A stretch of DNA of 64,000 nucleotides from Pseudohongiella sp. (GCF_011050365.1 NZ_DRFV01000015.1:232586-296585); one strand, 5' to 3'; numbered from the stretch's first letter, positions 1 to 8,746 are shown. The notes: generated by a model from the letters alone, not told the origin. Translations and numbers: made by a program.

Positions 1-201
1 ACTGGCGGCCTGAGTGGCCAGCTCGGCATCGCGGGCGACACGACGCTTCTGTTGGCGAATGAACTGTTTACGCTGCACGCCCGGCAATATCAGATTGTAA
101 CCGACGAATAATACAAACAGCAGATAAACAACCCACACATGGAAGCTGTAGGTCCCCATCTGGACAAATTCGCTCAAGCTGGAAAACTGCAATGTTGGCA
201 T
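1..201 (-). CDS. ccmD: Cytochrome c maturation protein CcmD (heme exporter D), 3' end cut by window
   Basis: Small membrane protein that helps release the heme chaperone CcmE from the CcmABC transporter in cytochrome c maturation. The frame opens at an ATG whose first base is 201 and runs without a stop to the window edge, giving 67 residues. Residues 1-20 (MPTLQFSSLSEFVQMGTYSF) precede one hydrophobic helix (about 21-42), followed by a basic tail rich in Q, K and R, which is the normal CcmD layout. It lies directly downstream of ccmC in the order A-B-C-D, and the position is as informative as the sequence because CcmD is poorly conserved. Confidence 0.85.
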   Translation of the reverse strand, partial: MPTLQFSSLSEFVQMGTYSFHVWVVYLLFVLFVGYNLILPGVQRKQFIRQQKRRVARDAELATQAAS

Positions 202-261
202 GGTGTTACTGACTCCCCGGATACGGCATGGTTAACGTGTCAATAGCGTGTGGCCTGCACA

Positions 262-1008
262 TCAGGACTGGCTTCGTGTGATCAAGTCGGTCACCCATTG
301 CGACCGGCGTTCACGTATCAGAATTTCATTACGGGTCCGTAATATCAACGAAATGATAAACAACAGATACACCGCGCCAATCATAATCAAAAGCGGCACC
401 CAGACTTCCGGCGGATTGGGCGCTGCGGAATCAAACGAGATACTGCTCGCCGGCTGATGGAGAGTGTTCCACCACTCCACTGAATACTTGATGATGGGCA
501 CGTTAATGGCACCCACAATTGCCAGTACCGCGCAGGCTTTGGCCGCTGCGTCCGTACTTTCAATGGCAGAGCGCAGTGCGATGACACCGACAAACAGAAA
601 GAACTGTATCAGCATCGATGTTAACCGTGCATCCCAGGCCCACCAGGTACCCCAGATAGGCTGCCCCCAGATGGCACCAGTGGCCAACGCCAACCCGGTA
701 AACCATAATCCGATCGGCGCTACGCACTTGGCAACCATATCAGCCAGCTTCATTTTCCAGACCAGCGTGATGGCCCCGGCAACGGCCATCAGGGGGAAAC
801 AGGCCAGCGAGATACTTGCCACGGGCACGTGCACATACATGATCCGGATAGTGTGCCCCTGCTGGTAGTCTTCCGGGACAAACAACAGCGCCCAGGTCAG
901 CCCCACCAACATCAACAGGGTCATGGCGGCATACAGCCACGGCAACCATTTACCAGACAGTTCGTAGAACCAGCGTGGCGAGCCCAATTTCGCAAACCAT
1001 ACCCACAT
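262..1008 (-). CDS. ccmC: Heme ABC exporter permease CcmC
   Basis: Inner-membrane heme-handling protein that loads heme onto CcmE in the periplasm. The 248-residue length is typical. The family's tryptophan-rich heme motif is intact at about residues 114-126 (WGQPIWGTWWAWD), with RLT following. The two conserved periplasmic histidines are H60 (MYVHVP) and H184 (NTLHQP). About six membrane helices are apparent. It follows ccmB after a 118-nt gap and precedes ccmD. Assignment is secure. Confidence 0.97.
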   Translation of the reverse strand: MWVWFAKLGSPRWFYELSGKWLPWLYAAMTLLMLVGLTWALLFVPEDYQQGHTIRIMYVHVPVASISLACFPLMAVAGAITLVWKMKLADMVAKCVAPIGLWFTGLALATGAIWGQPIWGTWWAWDARLTSMLIQFFLFVGVIALRSAIESTDAAAKACAVLAIVGAINVPIIKYSVEWWNTLHQPASSISFDSAAPNPPEVWVPLLIMIGAVYLLFIISLILRTRNEILIRERRSQWVTDLITRSQS

Positions 1009-1126
1009 AGTTGATTTTTTCCTTGTCGTAGGCCAACCCTAAGCCACTGATAATCAGACTGTAACATGACATCAAAGACACCCCTGTTACGCTTTGTAAC
1101 ACCGCATCAAACAGCAACTTCGCGGG

Positions 1127-1825
1127 TTAGCTGACACTGATACGCAAGGCCGCAGCGGAGGCCAGCGGCGCGATACTCAATGCCACTGCCAGCATAGCGC
1201 CCAGCAAAGCAAAATGGCTGCCCACCGGTAAGCCAAACATGACATCGGTGACGGCTTTGGCGCCGATTATAAGCACCGGCATCGTTAACGGCAAAACAAT
1301 CACCGCCAGTATCAACCCCCGGCTGCCCAGCCCCACTGTCAGCGCAACCCCGATCGACCCGAACAGACTCAGTACCGGGGTTCCTATGAGCAGGGTCAGC
1401 ACCAGCGTCCAGTATGCTTCCGTGGGCAAATACAGCATATACGCCAGCAACGGCGACAACACCACAACCGGTAAGCCACTTATCAGCCAATGGGCAATAT
1501 TCTTCGCCAGTACCAGGAAAAATAGCGGTTGCGGTGACAATAACAACTGCTCCAGTGAGCCATCCTCATAGTCGGCGCGATACAGGTTATCCAGTGACAG
1601 CATTGATGCCAGCAGCGCCGACACCCACACCACACCCGCCGCTATCCGTGTCAGCTCCGCCGGATCAGGGCTGACGCCGAGAGGAAACAAAGTCACCACA
1701 ATCAGGAAAAACATAATGGGGTTGAGCAAGTCATTGCGGCGCTTGAAAGCAACCAGCAGATCACGTCTCAGCGTAGCAAGAAAAGCCCCCCAGGTACTGA
1801 CTTCAGGTGTGGACACCGTATTCAT
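1127..1825 (-). CDS. ccmB: Heme ABC exporter permease CcmB
   Basis: Membrane subunit of the CcmAB transporter, which uses ATP to free holo-CcmE from CcmC in System I cytochrome c maturation. It has 232 residues with about six hydrophobic helices. The cytoplasmic N-terminal region contains TLRRDLLVAFKRRNDLLNPIMF, the usual CcmB start. The ATG overlaps the ccmA stop by 4 nt (1822-1825), so the two subunits are translationally coupled. Confidence 0.96.
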   Translation of the reverse strand: MNTVSTPEVSTWGAFLATLRRDLLVAFKRRNDLLNPIMFFLIVVTLFPLGVSPDPAELTRIAAGVVWVSALLASMLSLDNLYRADYEDGSLEQLLLSPQPLFFLVLAKNIAHWLISGLPVVVLSPLLAYMLYLPTEAYWTLVLTLLIGTPVLSLFGSIGVALTVGLGSRGLILAVIVLPLTMPVLIIGAKAVTDVMFGLPVGSHFALLGAMLAVALSIAPLASAAALRISVS

Positions 1826-2508
1826 AGTGGTTGCTCCACGCCATCAAGATTCAGACGTTCTACCGCACACGGTACGTTAAGCCGATGGTGCGTCGTCACC
1901 AGTGCCGAGCCACCCTCCGCGATATGCTCGCCCAGCAGGAGCTCCAACTCGCGAACACCGTACACGTCCAGTGTGGTGAACGGTTCATCAAGTATCCAAA
2001 GTCTGGCAGGACTTATCAACAATCGCGCCAGCGACACACGTTGATTCTGACCGGCGGACAGGTTTCGACACGGGATGTCCTCATAGGCTTTGAGTCCCAC
2101 CCGGGCCAGCGCCGCGTCAATGCGGTGATCATCGACCGGCGTGTGCAGAGAAGCACTCCAGCGCAGGTTTTCACGGGGTGTCAGGATACGGTTTACGCCG
2201 ACCCGATGTCCGATATAAAGCAGGGAGGCAAGAAAAGCTTCGCGTTGCTCCCGGACCGGGATGCCACACCAGAGAATATCGCCTTCGTAACTATCGTTGA
2301 GGCCACAGATAATGCGTAACAAGGTGGTTTTGCCGCTACCGTTACTCCCCAGCACCTGTATCAGTTGCCCGGCGCTGACAGAAAAACTCAGCCCGGAAAA
2401 CAGTATCCGTTCGTCGCGCTCGCAAAACAACGAATGTACCTGTAACAGGGAATCTGCTGCCGGTGTGGCGTCGGTCGTGGACGAAATCGGGGTGTGATCA
2501 GGAGTCAT
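1822..2508 (-). CDS. ccmA: Heme exporter ATP-binding protein CcmA
   Basis: ATPase of the CcmAB complex. It has 228 residues with a full ABC core: Walker A GSNGSGKTT, signature LSAGQNQRVSLARL, Walker B LWILDEP and the switch histidine in TTHH. About 25 extra N-terminal residues precede the usual start of the ABC fold, so initiation could be slightly downstream. It is the first gene of the ccm operon. It lies after the motility island on the same strand, an arrangement also seen in Pseudomonas. Confidence 0.95.
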   Translation of the reverse strand: MTPDHTPISSTTDATPAADSLLQVHSLFCERDERILFSGLSFSVSAGQLIQVLGSNGSGKTTLLRIICGLNDSYEGDILWCGIPVREQREAFLASLLYIGHRVGVNRILTPRENLRWSASLHTPVDDHRIDAALARVGLKAYEDIPCRNLSAGQNQRVSLARLLISPARLWILDEPFTTLDVYGVRELELLLGEHIAEGGSALVTTHHRLNVPCAVERLNLDGVEQPL

Positions 2509-2556
2509 AATACGAATAATACGGCTATAAGCTTCGGCGGCTGGAAAAGAGCGCCG

Positions 2557-2562
2557 ATTATA
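2557..2562 (-). promoter_or_regulatory. Candidate -10 element upstream of ccmA
   Basis: A perfect TATAAT on the minus strand lies 49 nt before the ccmA start, in the gap after the DUF2802 gene. No good -35 hexamer sits 16-18 nt upstream. It is a weak prediction that the ccm genes have their own start site. Confidence 0.3.
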
Positions 2563-2601
2563 ACCGCAAAATGACAGGAAATCTTGTTGTCGGGGACGCT
2601 A

Positions 2602-3018
2602 TCAGGCAGGCCTGCCGACGCCCCGGACCGCCATCAGCGACACCAGTTTAGCCTCCGCCTGCGACAGTCCGCAGGTTTTAACCAGATCTTCAGGCGTTGC
2701 GCCCATCTGAATCAGCTTGCTGGCCTGATCATAGGTCAGGCTGCCGGCGTCTTTGTTCTCCAGTTCCTGCTGTCGGCGCGAGGTCAGAGTCACCCGCTGC
2801 TCAAGTGCCTGCAGGCTGCCGCCCAACTTGAGAACAGCACCACTGTTGGCGCGTAGCAGCGCTTCCTGGCGCGCCGAATCTTCATCAAGCGCCTTGTGCA
2901 GACCACTGATTTTACGAGTATTAATGATCTGTAAAACGCCCAGAGCCAGGGTAAGCATCAGGGTCAGACCCAGCAGCAGCACCAGCATTATCGGCGAGCT
3001 CATTATCATCAACATCAT
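2602..3018 (-). CDS. DUF2802 family membrane-anchored protein
   Basis: Protein of unknown function with 138 residues. One N-terminal membrane helix (about 6-30) is followed by a coiled segment (about 38-85) and a C-terminal helical domain (ASKLIQMGATPEDLVKTCGLSQAEAKLV) typical of DUF2802. Homologues sit immediately after cheW in Pseudomonas motility clusters, exactly as here (23-nt gap), which suggests a role in motility or chemotaxis that is not established. Three in-frame ATGs lie within the first 18 nt. A GGGAG sequence just upstream supports the first or second. Confidence 0.8.
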   Translation of the reverse strand: MMLMIMSSPIMLVLLLGLTLMLTLALGVLQIINTRKISGLHKALDEDSARQEALLRANSGAVLKLGGSLQALEQRVTLTSRRQQELENKDAGSLTYDQASKLIQMGATPEDLVKTCGLSQAEAKLVSLMAVRGVGRPA

Positions 3019-3041
3019 CAGACTCCCGGCAGGGTTTACAA

Positions 3042-3515
3042 TTAATGGTCGAGCTCAGCCAGTTCTTCTTCAGTCAGCAATTTGTCCAGTTCAACCAGAA
3101 TCAGTAGCTGGTCATCCCGGTGACAAACGCCCTGAATGAAACGGGCCGATTCATCCTTATTCACTTGTGGCGGCGTCTCGATTTCCGAACGCTTCAGATA
3201 CACAACTTCGGCAACACTATCGACTACGATACCGACAATATGCTGACCAATTTCTATGATCACAATACGGGTATTGTCATCGGGGTCGCGATCCGGCAAG
3301 CCGAATCGGCAACGAGTATTGATCACTGAAATCACAGTACCGCGGATATTGATGATACCCATGACGTAGCCAGGCGCACCTGGTACCGGCGCAATATCCT
3401 GAAACTTAAGGACTTCCTTGACGACCATGACGTCTACACCGTAGGTCTCATTCTCCAGCTGGAATGTCACCCACTGCAGTACCTGATCGTTTTCCTGTTT
3501 TTTTACCTCAGCCAT
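3042..3515 (-). CDS. cheW: Chemotaxis coupling protein CheW
   Basis: Scaffold protein linking CheA to chemoreceptors in polar arrays. It has 157 residues and a single CheW domain. Recognisable segments are LQWVTFQLENETYGVDVMVVKEVLKF, PGAPGYVMGIINIRGTVISVI and ILVELDKLL. It is the third CheW-fold domain encoded in the che block, after the C-termini of CheA and ParP. A sigma-54 promoter is predicted 86 nt upstream, so it can be transcribed apart from parC-parP. Confidence 0.95.
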   Translation of the reverse strand: MAEVKKQENDQVLQWVTFQLENETYGVDVMVVKEVLKFQDIAPVPGAPGYVMGIINIRGTVISVINTRCRFGLPDRDPDDNTRIVIIEIGQHIVGIVVDSVAEVVYLKRSEIETPPQVNKDESARFIQGVCHRDDQLLILVELDKLLTEEELAELDH

Positions 3516-3535
3516 GGGCTTCCTCGAAGGTTCGT

Positions 3536-3559
3536 GTCAATTTTTAAAGCGTCAATTTT
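3536..3559. promoter_or_regulatory. Direct repeat of FleQ-like half sites in the cheW leader
   Basis: Two copies of GTCAATTTT start at 3536 and 3551, 15 nt apart, 31-54 nt downstream of the start site predicted from the sigma-54 element. The half site resembles one arm of the Pseudomonas FleQ box (GTCAATAAATTGAC). FleQ binds downstream of several flagellar promoters in P. aeruginosa. The site assignment is inference. Confidence 0.35.
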
Positions 3560-3600
3560 CCAGCATTTAAGAAGACAAAACAGGCATCTGTTTAACAAGA

Positions 3601-3616
3601 TGCAGGTTCTGTGCCA
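3601..3616 (-). promoter_or_regulatory. Sigma-54 promoter for cheW
   Basis: The minus strand reads TGGCACAGAACCTGCA. It matches the sigma-54 consensus TGGCACRNNNNTTGCW at all defined positions except one T (CTGC instead of TTGC). The GG and GC doublets have the required spacing. It lies in the 150-nt gap between parP and cheW. Confidence 0.7.
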
Positions 3617-3665
3617 CCATTTAACCCAAAACATTGCCCGTGTCGGGCCGCCGGTCTGACCTGGT

Positions 3666-4484
3666 TTATTGCCCTTGTTTGGCCAGATCAGCCTTGACCT
3701 GTTTTGCCGTGTCACTGTCGTTCAGCATGGCTATCAGCACATCGACATCCAGCAGCGCGCACAAATGCTCCAGCACCGTACCGGCTAACCAGGGGCGCTT
3801 GCCCAGGGTTTTGCGCCAGCGAATATCAGCAGGCTGCAAATGCACAGACTGGTCTGCATTGTTAACCGCAAGCGCCCAGTGACTGTCGCCAAGCACCACA
3901 AGGCTATGGTAATCAATAACCTGGTCCTGCCCGATACGCTCGGGCATGACGAATCTTGCCGTGTCGACTACCCGTATGGTTCGGCCATTCCAGCGGATAA
4001 GCCCCATGAACCAGTCTGCCTGTGCGGCCATCGGCTGCAATTTGTCAGCCAGCGGCATGATGCCACCCAGCTCGTGCAATGGCGCCGCCAGCTTCAAACC
4101 CATGACGTCAAACAGCAAACTGGCAAAAGCTTTGTCGGCCCAGGGCGCCGTTTCCCTGACCTGTTCAGACGCAGCAGACGCGATTGCAATTTCCGGCTCT
4201 GCGGCCGGGGTGTCGATAACATCAGCGACCAGCGTCTCCATATCCGGGATGTCCGGCACTGCAGCCTGCTGCAGGATGGGCGCGGCGGCCAGGGTAGCAG
4301 GCGGTTCACAAACCGGGTCATCAGCCCACGTCGTTGTCTGCGCGGATTCTCGCTCCGGATCAGGTTCCGGTTCGACCACATCGTCAGGCAGGACGTTGCG
4401 CAGCAATACGTCCAGATAATCCTGCACCACGCCATGTGATGCTGTCGCCTGGGTGGTTCGCGCTGATGTCTGTCCATTAACCAT
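3666..4484 (-). CDS. parP: CheW-domain polar array protein ParP
   Basis: Works with ParC to place and inherit chemotaxis arrays at the cell pole. It has 272 residues: an acidic, alanine- and proline-rich N-terminal half (about 1-130) and a CheW-like domain in the C-terminal half (about 130-265, APLHELGGIMP, WFMGLIRWNGRTIRVVD, NNADQSVHL). This is the ParP architecture of Vibrio and Pseudomonas. It overlaps the end of parC by 8 nt. It could be annotated simply as a CheW-like protein, but the pairing with ParC makes ParP the better name. Confidence 0.85.
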   Translation of the reverse strand: MVNGQTSARTTQATASHGVVQDYLDVLLRNVLPDDVVEPEPDPERESAQTTTWADDPVCEPPATLAAAPILQQAAVPDIPDMETLVADVIDTPAAEPEIAIASAASEQVRETAPWADKAFASLLFDVMGLKLAAPLHELGGIMPLADKLQPMAAQADWFMGLIRWNGRTIRVVDTARFVMPERIGQDQVIDYHSLVVLGDSHWALAVNNADQSVHLQPADIRWRKTLGKRPWLAGTVLEHLCALLDVDVLIAMLNDSDTAKQVKADLAKQGQ

Positions 4485-5289
4485 GCGCTAACGCTCCTGC
4501 CGCCGCGGGGGCCACTCCTGAGTGTGTTTTCAGCAAGGTTTTAAGCAGTGATCCGTAAGCCTGAATACCACGACTGCCCGGATCCAGAGCCAACGGTGTC
4601 ATGCCCCGCGAACTGGCATCCCGCAAACGCGTATCCACCGGGATCGCAGAGTTCCAGACATGCTCAGGCCAGGTTCGGCGCATATGCCGGAAACTGCTGA
4701 CACCAGCCTGGGTGCGGCGATCGAACAGGGTTGGCACCAATAGATAAGGCAGCGGCTGACGTCGCGAGCGATTGATCATCTGCAATGTATTGAGCATCCG
4801 CTCAACACCCTTGATCGCCAGAAATTCGGTTTGCACGGGCACAATCACCTGCTCGGATGCCGCCAGAGCGTTGACCAGCAGCACGCCCAGCGTAGGTGGG
4901 CTATCGATGATGACATAATCAAAGCGATCCCAAAGGCGGGTCAGTGCGCGTGACACTGCCAGACCCATGCCCTCTTGCGATACCGCATTGCGCTCAAGTG
5001 TCGCCAACGCTGTATTACCGGGAACCAGAAATAATCCCTGTGCGTCAGTTTCCTTAATGCTTGCATCCAGGATCGAATCATCCAGTTTGCCCATTGGCGC
5101 AAACCAGTCAAAACTGCTGTGAGCCGGCGCTTCGGGCGAATGGCCAAAATAACTGCCCAGCGACCCCTGCGGGTCCAGATCAAGCATCAACACACGTTTG
5201 CCCTGGTCGGCTAACAGACAGCCAAGGGCAACGGTTGTTGTGGTTTTACCAACACCCCCTTTTTGATTGGCTACCGACCAGACTCTCAT
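4477..5289 (-). CDS. parC: ParA-family ATPase ParC (chemotaxis array positioning)
   Basis: MinD/ParA-type ATPase that recruits chemotaxis clusters to the pole. It has 270 residues. The deviant Walker A KGGVGKTTT is at about residues 10-18, followed by VLMLDLDPQGSLGSYFG and the DYVIIDSPPTLG Walker B region. It lies between cheB and parP, the position of this gene in Pseudomonas and Vibrio che clusters, which separates it from chromosome-partitioning ParA and from topoisomerase IV ParC. In P. aeruginosa motC and motD precede it; here they are missing. Confidence 0.9.
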   Translation of the reverse strand: MRVWSVANQKGGVGKTTTTVALGCLLADQGKRVLMLDLDPQGSLGSYFGHSPEAPAHSSFDWFAPMGKLDDSILDASIKETDAQGLFLVPGNTALATLERNAVSQEGMGLAVSRALTRLWDRFDYVIIDSPPTLGVLLVNALAASEQVIVPVQTEFLAIKGVERMLNTLQMINRSRRQPLPYLLVPTLFDRRTQAGVSSFRHMRRTWPEHVWNSAIPVDTRLRDASSRGMTPLALDPGSRGIQAYGSLLKTLLKTHSGVAPAAAGALAHG

Positions 5290-5323
5290 GTCACCAGGCC
5301 TCGCTGCTTACGCAAGCTCGCTT

Positions 5324-6373
5324 TCAGTTAATTTCTTCGCATAACCGCGGCGCCACACGCCGCAAATCCAATACCTCGTCGACCAGCCCCGCCTTCGCCA
5401 CGGCCATTGGCATGCCGTAGATCACGCAACTGGCTTCATCCTGGGCCCAGATCGTGGCCCCTTCCGCTTTCAGCAAGCGGGCCCCATCGCGACCATCTGC
5501 CCCCATCCCCGTCAGGACCACGCCAAGCACCTTGCTGCCCAGGTCACGGGCGACCGATCCAAAGGTGACGTCCAGTGACGGCTTGTAATTGAGTCGCTCA
5601 TCACCATCGATGACCCTTAGGCGCATCGGCATGCGGCCATCGAGCAACATCTGTTTGCCGCCAGGGGCCAGATACGCATGCCCTGCCCTGAGCACGTCAC
5701 CATCGCTGGCCTCGCTGACGCTGATTTGGCATATCCGGTCCAGACGCTCCGCAAAGGCTTTGGTAAATGTGCCTGGCATATGTTGTACCAACAGTATGGG
5801 CAAACGGAAGTTTGCGGGCAAGCCTGTCAGAACCTCCTGCAACGCCATGGGGCCTCCGGTCGATGCGCCAATGACAACCAGTTGGGTGCCGCGCAGACTT
5901 GCCCGGCGGGCGGGCGCTGCCGGTTCAGTCGTTTTCGCTACCGATGCCGCTGTCGCATCCCGCCCCGGGGCGCTCCTGCTGCCTGACACCAGAATAATAC
6001 GGTCACACAGAACTTTTTGTATTTCGTCCGGTTGCCGTGATATCTCGTCAAAGTTCTTCGGCAGAAAGTCAACTGCACCGGCCTCGAGTGCGTCAAGCGT
6101 GACACGGGCGCCTTCATAGGTCAGTGACGAAAACATCAACACCGGGATGCCCAATTTGCGGTGAATTTGCCGCAACGATGTGATGCCATCCATCACCGGC
6201 ATTTCATAATCCATGGTGATGACGTCGGGCCGCAGACGAGTCGCCTCGTCAATGGCTTCCTGGCCATTACTGGCGGTGCCGATGACCTGCATTCTGGCAT
6301 CCGCATTGATCAACTCTGTCAGGCGGCGCCGGAAGAACCCTGAATCATCAACCACCAATACTCTAATTGTCAT
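5324..6373 (-). CDS. cheB: Chemotaxis response regulator methylesterase CheB
   Basis: Removes methyl groups from receptor glutamates to reset adaptation. It has 349 residues. The receiver domain (1-120) has the phosphorylation aspartate D55 (VITMDYEMPVMDG). The esterase domain (about 160-345) has the catalytic triad S171 (GASTGG), H198 (VQHMP) and D293 (GMGADGRDG). The linker is alanine-rich. No cheR or receptor gene is in the window. Transcription is probably continuous from cheA (75-nt gap). Confidence 0.97.
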   Translation of the reverse strand: MTIRVLVVDDSGFFRRRLTELINADARMQVIGTASNGQEAIDEATRLRPDVITMDYEMPVMDGITSLRQIHRKLGIPVLMFSSLTYEGARVTLDALEAGAVDFLPKNFDEISRQPDEIQKVLCDRIILVSGSRSAPGRDATAASVAKTTEPAAPARRASLRGTQLVVIGASTGGPMALQEVLTGLPANFRLPILLVQHMPGTFTKAFAERLDRICQISVSEASDGDVLRAGHAYLAPGGKQMLLDGRMPMRLRVIDGDERLNYKPSLDVTFGSVARDLGSKVLGVVLTGMGADGRDGARLLKAEGATIWAQDEASCVIYGMPMAVAKAGLVDEVLDLRRVAPRLCEEIN

Positions 6374-6448
6374 TGTCCATCTTACCTGTCGGCGCCGCCT
6401 GCGGTTTCAGATTCCGCACTGAGCTTTCATTTTTATGTTTTCTGCGAC

Positions 6449-8695
6449 TTAAGCAGCATACCGTTTAAGCAGACCGGGCACGTCAAGAATGACCGCGATA
6501 CGGCCGTCACCGGTTATCGTTGCGCCTGCCATACCCGGTGTGCCATGCAGCATTCGTCCGAGTGGTTTGATCACTACTTCTTCCTGACCTATCAGCGTAT
6601 CCACCACAAAACCAACCCGCTGTGCCCCCACGGTGACAATCACCACATTGGCGTCGGTTTTGCGCTCGGCATCGCCACGCTGGGCATCCTGCGTCAGCCA
6701 ACGCCGCAAATGGAACAAGGGTAGCGCCTTGTCCCGGACGGTGACCACCTGCTGGCCATCAACAACGTGGGTACCATTGAGATCGAGATTAAAGATTTCA
6801 CTGACACTGGCCAACGGCAGCGCAAACGCCTGCTCGCCCACCAGGATCATCAATGTCGGCATGATAGCCAACGTCAATGGCACCTTGATCTCAATGCGCG
6901 TGCCCCGACCGGGCTTGGAATCAATAAAAACCGAGCCGTTCAACTGGGTGATCTTGGTTTTCACTACATCCATACCCACGCCGCGGCCGGACACATCCGA
7001 CACCTCGGTCTTGGTGGAGAAACCGGGGGCAAAAATCAGATCAAAACACTCGCTATTGCTGAGTCGGTCCGCCGCATCTTTATCCATGATGCCTTTCTCG
7101 ACCGCCTTGCCGCGCAACATATCCGGATCCATGCCATTGCCATCATCGTTGATAGTCAACAGTATGTGGTCGCCTTCCTGCTCTGCCGACAGCAGAATGG
7201 TACCCTGACGTGGTTTTCCGGCAGCCTGTCGCTTGTCCGGCAATTCGATACCGTGATCGACGGCATTTCTGACCAGGTGGACCAGAGGATCGGCCAGTGC
7301 TTCTACCAGATTCTTGTCCAGGTCGGTTTCTTCGCCGAGCAATTCGAGTACAACATCTTTTTTCAGGCTTCGTGCCAGGTCTCTCACAACGCGGGGGAAA
7401 CGACCGAACACTTTCTTGATTGGCTGCATCCGGGTTTTCATTACCGAGGTTTGCAAATCGGCAGTGACGACGTCCAGATTGGCAACCGCCTTGGACAACA
7501 TTTCATCGGCGGCCGTGGAACCAATCCGAACCAGTCGGTTTCTGACCAGCACCAGCTCGCCCACCATGTTCATGATGTCATCCAGTCGGCGTGTATCAAC
7601 CCGTACCGTGGTTTCAGCAACGGGCGCCTGATCTGCTGCAGCTGCTCTAACTTCCGGTTTGGGTTCGGGTTTGGCGCCAGGTGGTGGCGTTTGCGCGGCA
7701 GCAGAGTCGGGCACTGCTTTCAGGACCGGGCGGGCTTTTGATGTCTCAGCAGGTGCCGCTGCGGGCGGCGCATCAGAGCTGCTGCCGTCTTGCAGTTGAT
7801 CAAGCAGAGCTTCGAATTCGTCGTCGGTGATTTCGTCACTGTTTTGTTGCGCTGAGGGCTTTTCGTTCGCTGAGGGCTTTTTATTCGCTGAAGGCTCTTT
7901 GCTCGCTGAAGGCTCTTTGCTCGCTGAGGGCTCTTTGTTAGCTGAGGGCTCTTTCTCCGCTGAGGGCTCTTTGTTAGCTGAGGGCTCTTTGTTAGCTGAC
8001 GGCTCTTTCTCCGCTGACGGCTCTGCCGGTGCGCCCTGTAACTGATCCAGCAGCGCCTCGAACTCATCATCACTGATTTCTTCTGCGTCGCCGGCGGCCG
8101 GCGTTGCCGGCGGCTCGCTGGCCCGGTTTTCCGCTTCTGCTTCGAAGTCGGCAGAATCAAGTGCCGCCAACAACTGATCAAATTCCTCATCTGTCATGTC
8201 ATCGCTGGCACTGCCATCCGCAGCCACTATGGCGACGTCTGCCGCGCCGCGCGCCGCAGAAGCTGTTTCGCTGACATTCGGGTCAGCCGGGACGGAACCA
8301 AGGTCGTCGCCGTTCGCCAGCACCTGCAACGCCTGCAGTAATTCGTCAGACGCGGGTTCCGGCGGAATCCGCTCCTTGATCTGCGCAAACATGTTGTTGA
8401 CCGCATCAAGCGCCTGCAGCACGATGTCCATCAATTCAGACGTGACCTGACGCTTGCCGTTACGCAGGTTGTCAAACAGGTTTTCGGTGACGTGACAACA
8501 GTCCACCATCGGCGTCAGTTGCAGGAACCCGGCACCACCTTTGACGGTGTGGAAGCCACGGAAGATGGCATTCAGCAAATTCTTGTCGTCTGGCTGTTTT
8601 TCCAGCTGCACAAGCTGTTCGGAGAGCTGTTCCAGAATCTCCCCGGCCTCAACCAGGAAATCCTCCAGAATCTCTTCGTCATCAAAAAAACTCAT
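6449..8695 (-). CDS. cheA: Chemotaxis histidine kinase CheA
   Basis: Kinase that phosphorylates CheY and CheB in response to receptors. It has 748 residues. The Hpt domain has H49 (FHTVKGGAGF), and dimerisation, ATPase and CheW-like domains fill residues about 360-745 (VDTRRLDDIMNMVGELVL, LVRNAVDHGIE, GRGVGMDVV, ALPLASVSEIF). Residues 160-310 form a long linker in place of a recognisable P2 domain. It carries three copies of a [ST]xDEFxxLL motif (168, 208, 290) and a hexapeptide array KEPSAN-like at 225-283. In ParC/ParP systems this linker region contains the LID segment that contacts ParP. Confidence 0.97.
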   Translation of the reverse strand: MSFFDDEEILEDFLVEAGEILEQLSEQLVQLEKQPDDKNLLNAIFRGFHTVKGGAGFLQLTPMVDCCHVTENLFDNLRNGKRQVTSELMDIVLQALDAVNNMFAQIKERIPPEPASDELLQALQVLANGDDLGSVPADPNVSETASAARGAADVAIVAADGSASDDMTDEEFDQLLAALDSADFEAEAENRASEPPATPAAGDAEEISDDEFEALLDQLQGAPAEPSAEKEPSANKEPSANKEPSAEKEPSANKEPSASKEPSASKEPSANKKPSANEKPSAQQNSDEITDDEFEALLDQLQDGSSSDAPPAAAPAETSKARPVLKAVPDSAAAQTPPPGAKPEPKPEVRAAAADQAPVAETTVRVDTRRLDDIMNMVGELVLVRNRLVRIGSTAADEMLSKAVANLDVVTADLQTSVMKTRMQPIKKVFGRFPRVVRDLARSLKKDVVLELLGEETDLDKNLVEALADPLVHLVRNAVDHGIELPDKRQAAGKPRQGTILLSAEQEGDHILLTINDDGNGMDPDMLRGKAVEKGIMDKDAADRLSNSECFDLIFAPGFSTKTEVSDVSGRGVGMDVVKTKITQLNGSVFIDSKPGRGTRIEIKVPLTLAIMPTLMILVGEQAFALPLASVSEIFNLDLNGTHVVDGQQVVTVRDKALPLFHLRRWLTQDAQRGDAERKTDANVVIVTVGAQRVGFVVDTLIGQEEVVIKPLGRMLHGTPGMAGATITGDGRIAVILDVPGLLKRYAA
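7851..8030. repeat. 18-bp tandem repeat array inside cheA
   Basis: About ten consecutive units start at 7851, 7869, 7887, 7905, 7923, 7941, 7959, 7977, 7995 and 8013. The unit is close to GCTGAGGGCTCTTTGTTA; the last copy is degenerate. Read on the minus strand it encodes the hexapeptide KEPSA[N/E/S]. The length is a multiple of three throughout, so copy-number change would not break the cheA frame. Confidence 0.95.
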
Positions 8696-8746
8696 GTTGC
8701 TGTCCCTCTGCGATTCACCTTCATCAGCCTCGCGCTGTTGCGTGAG

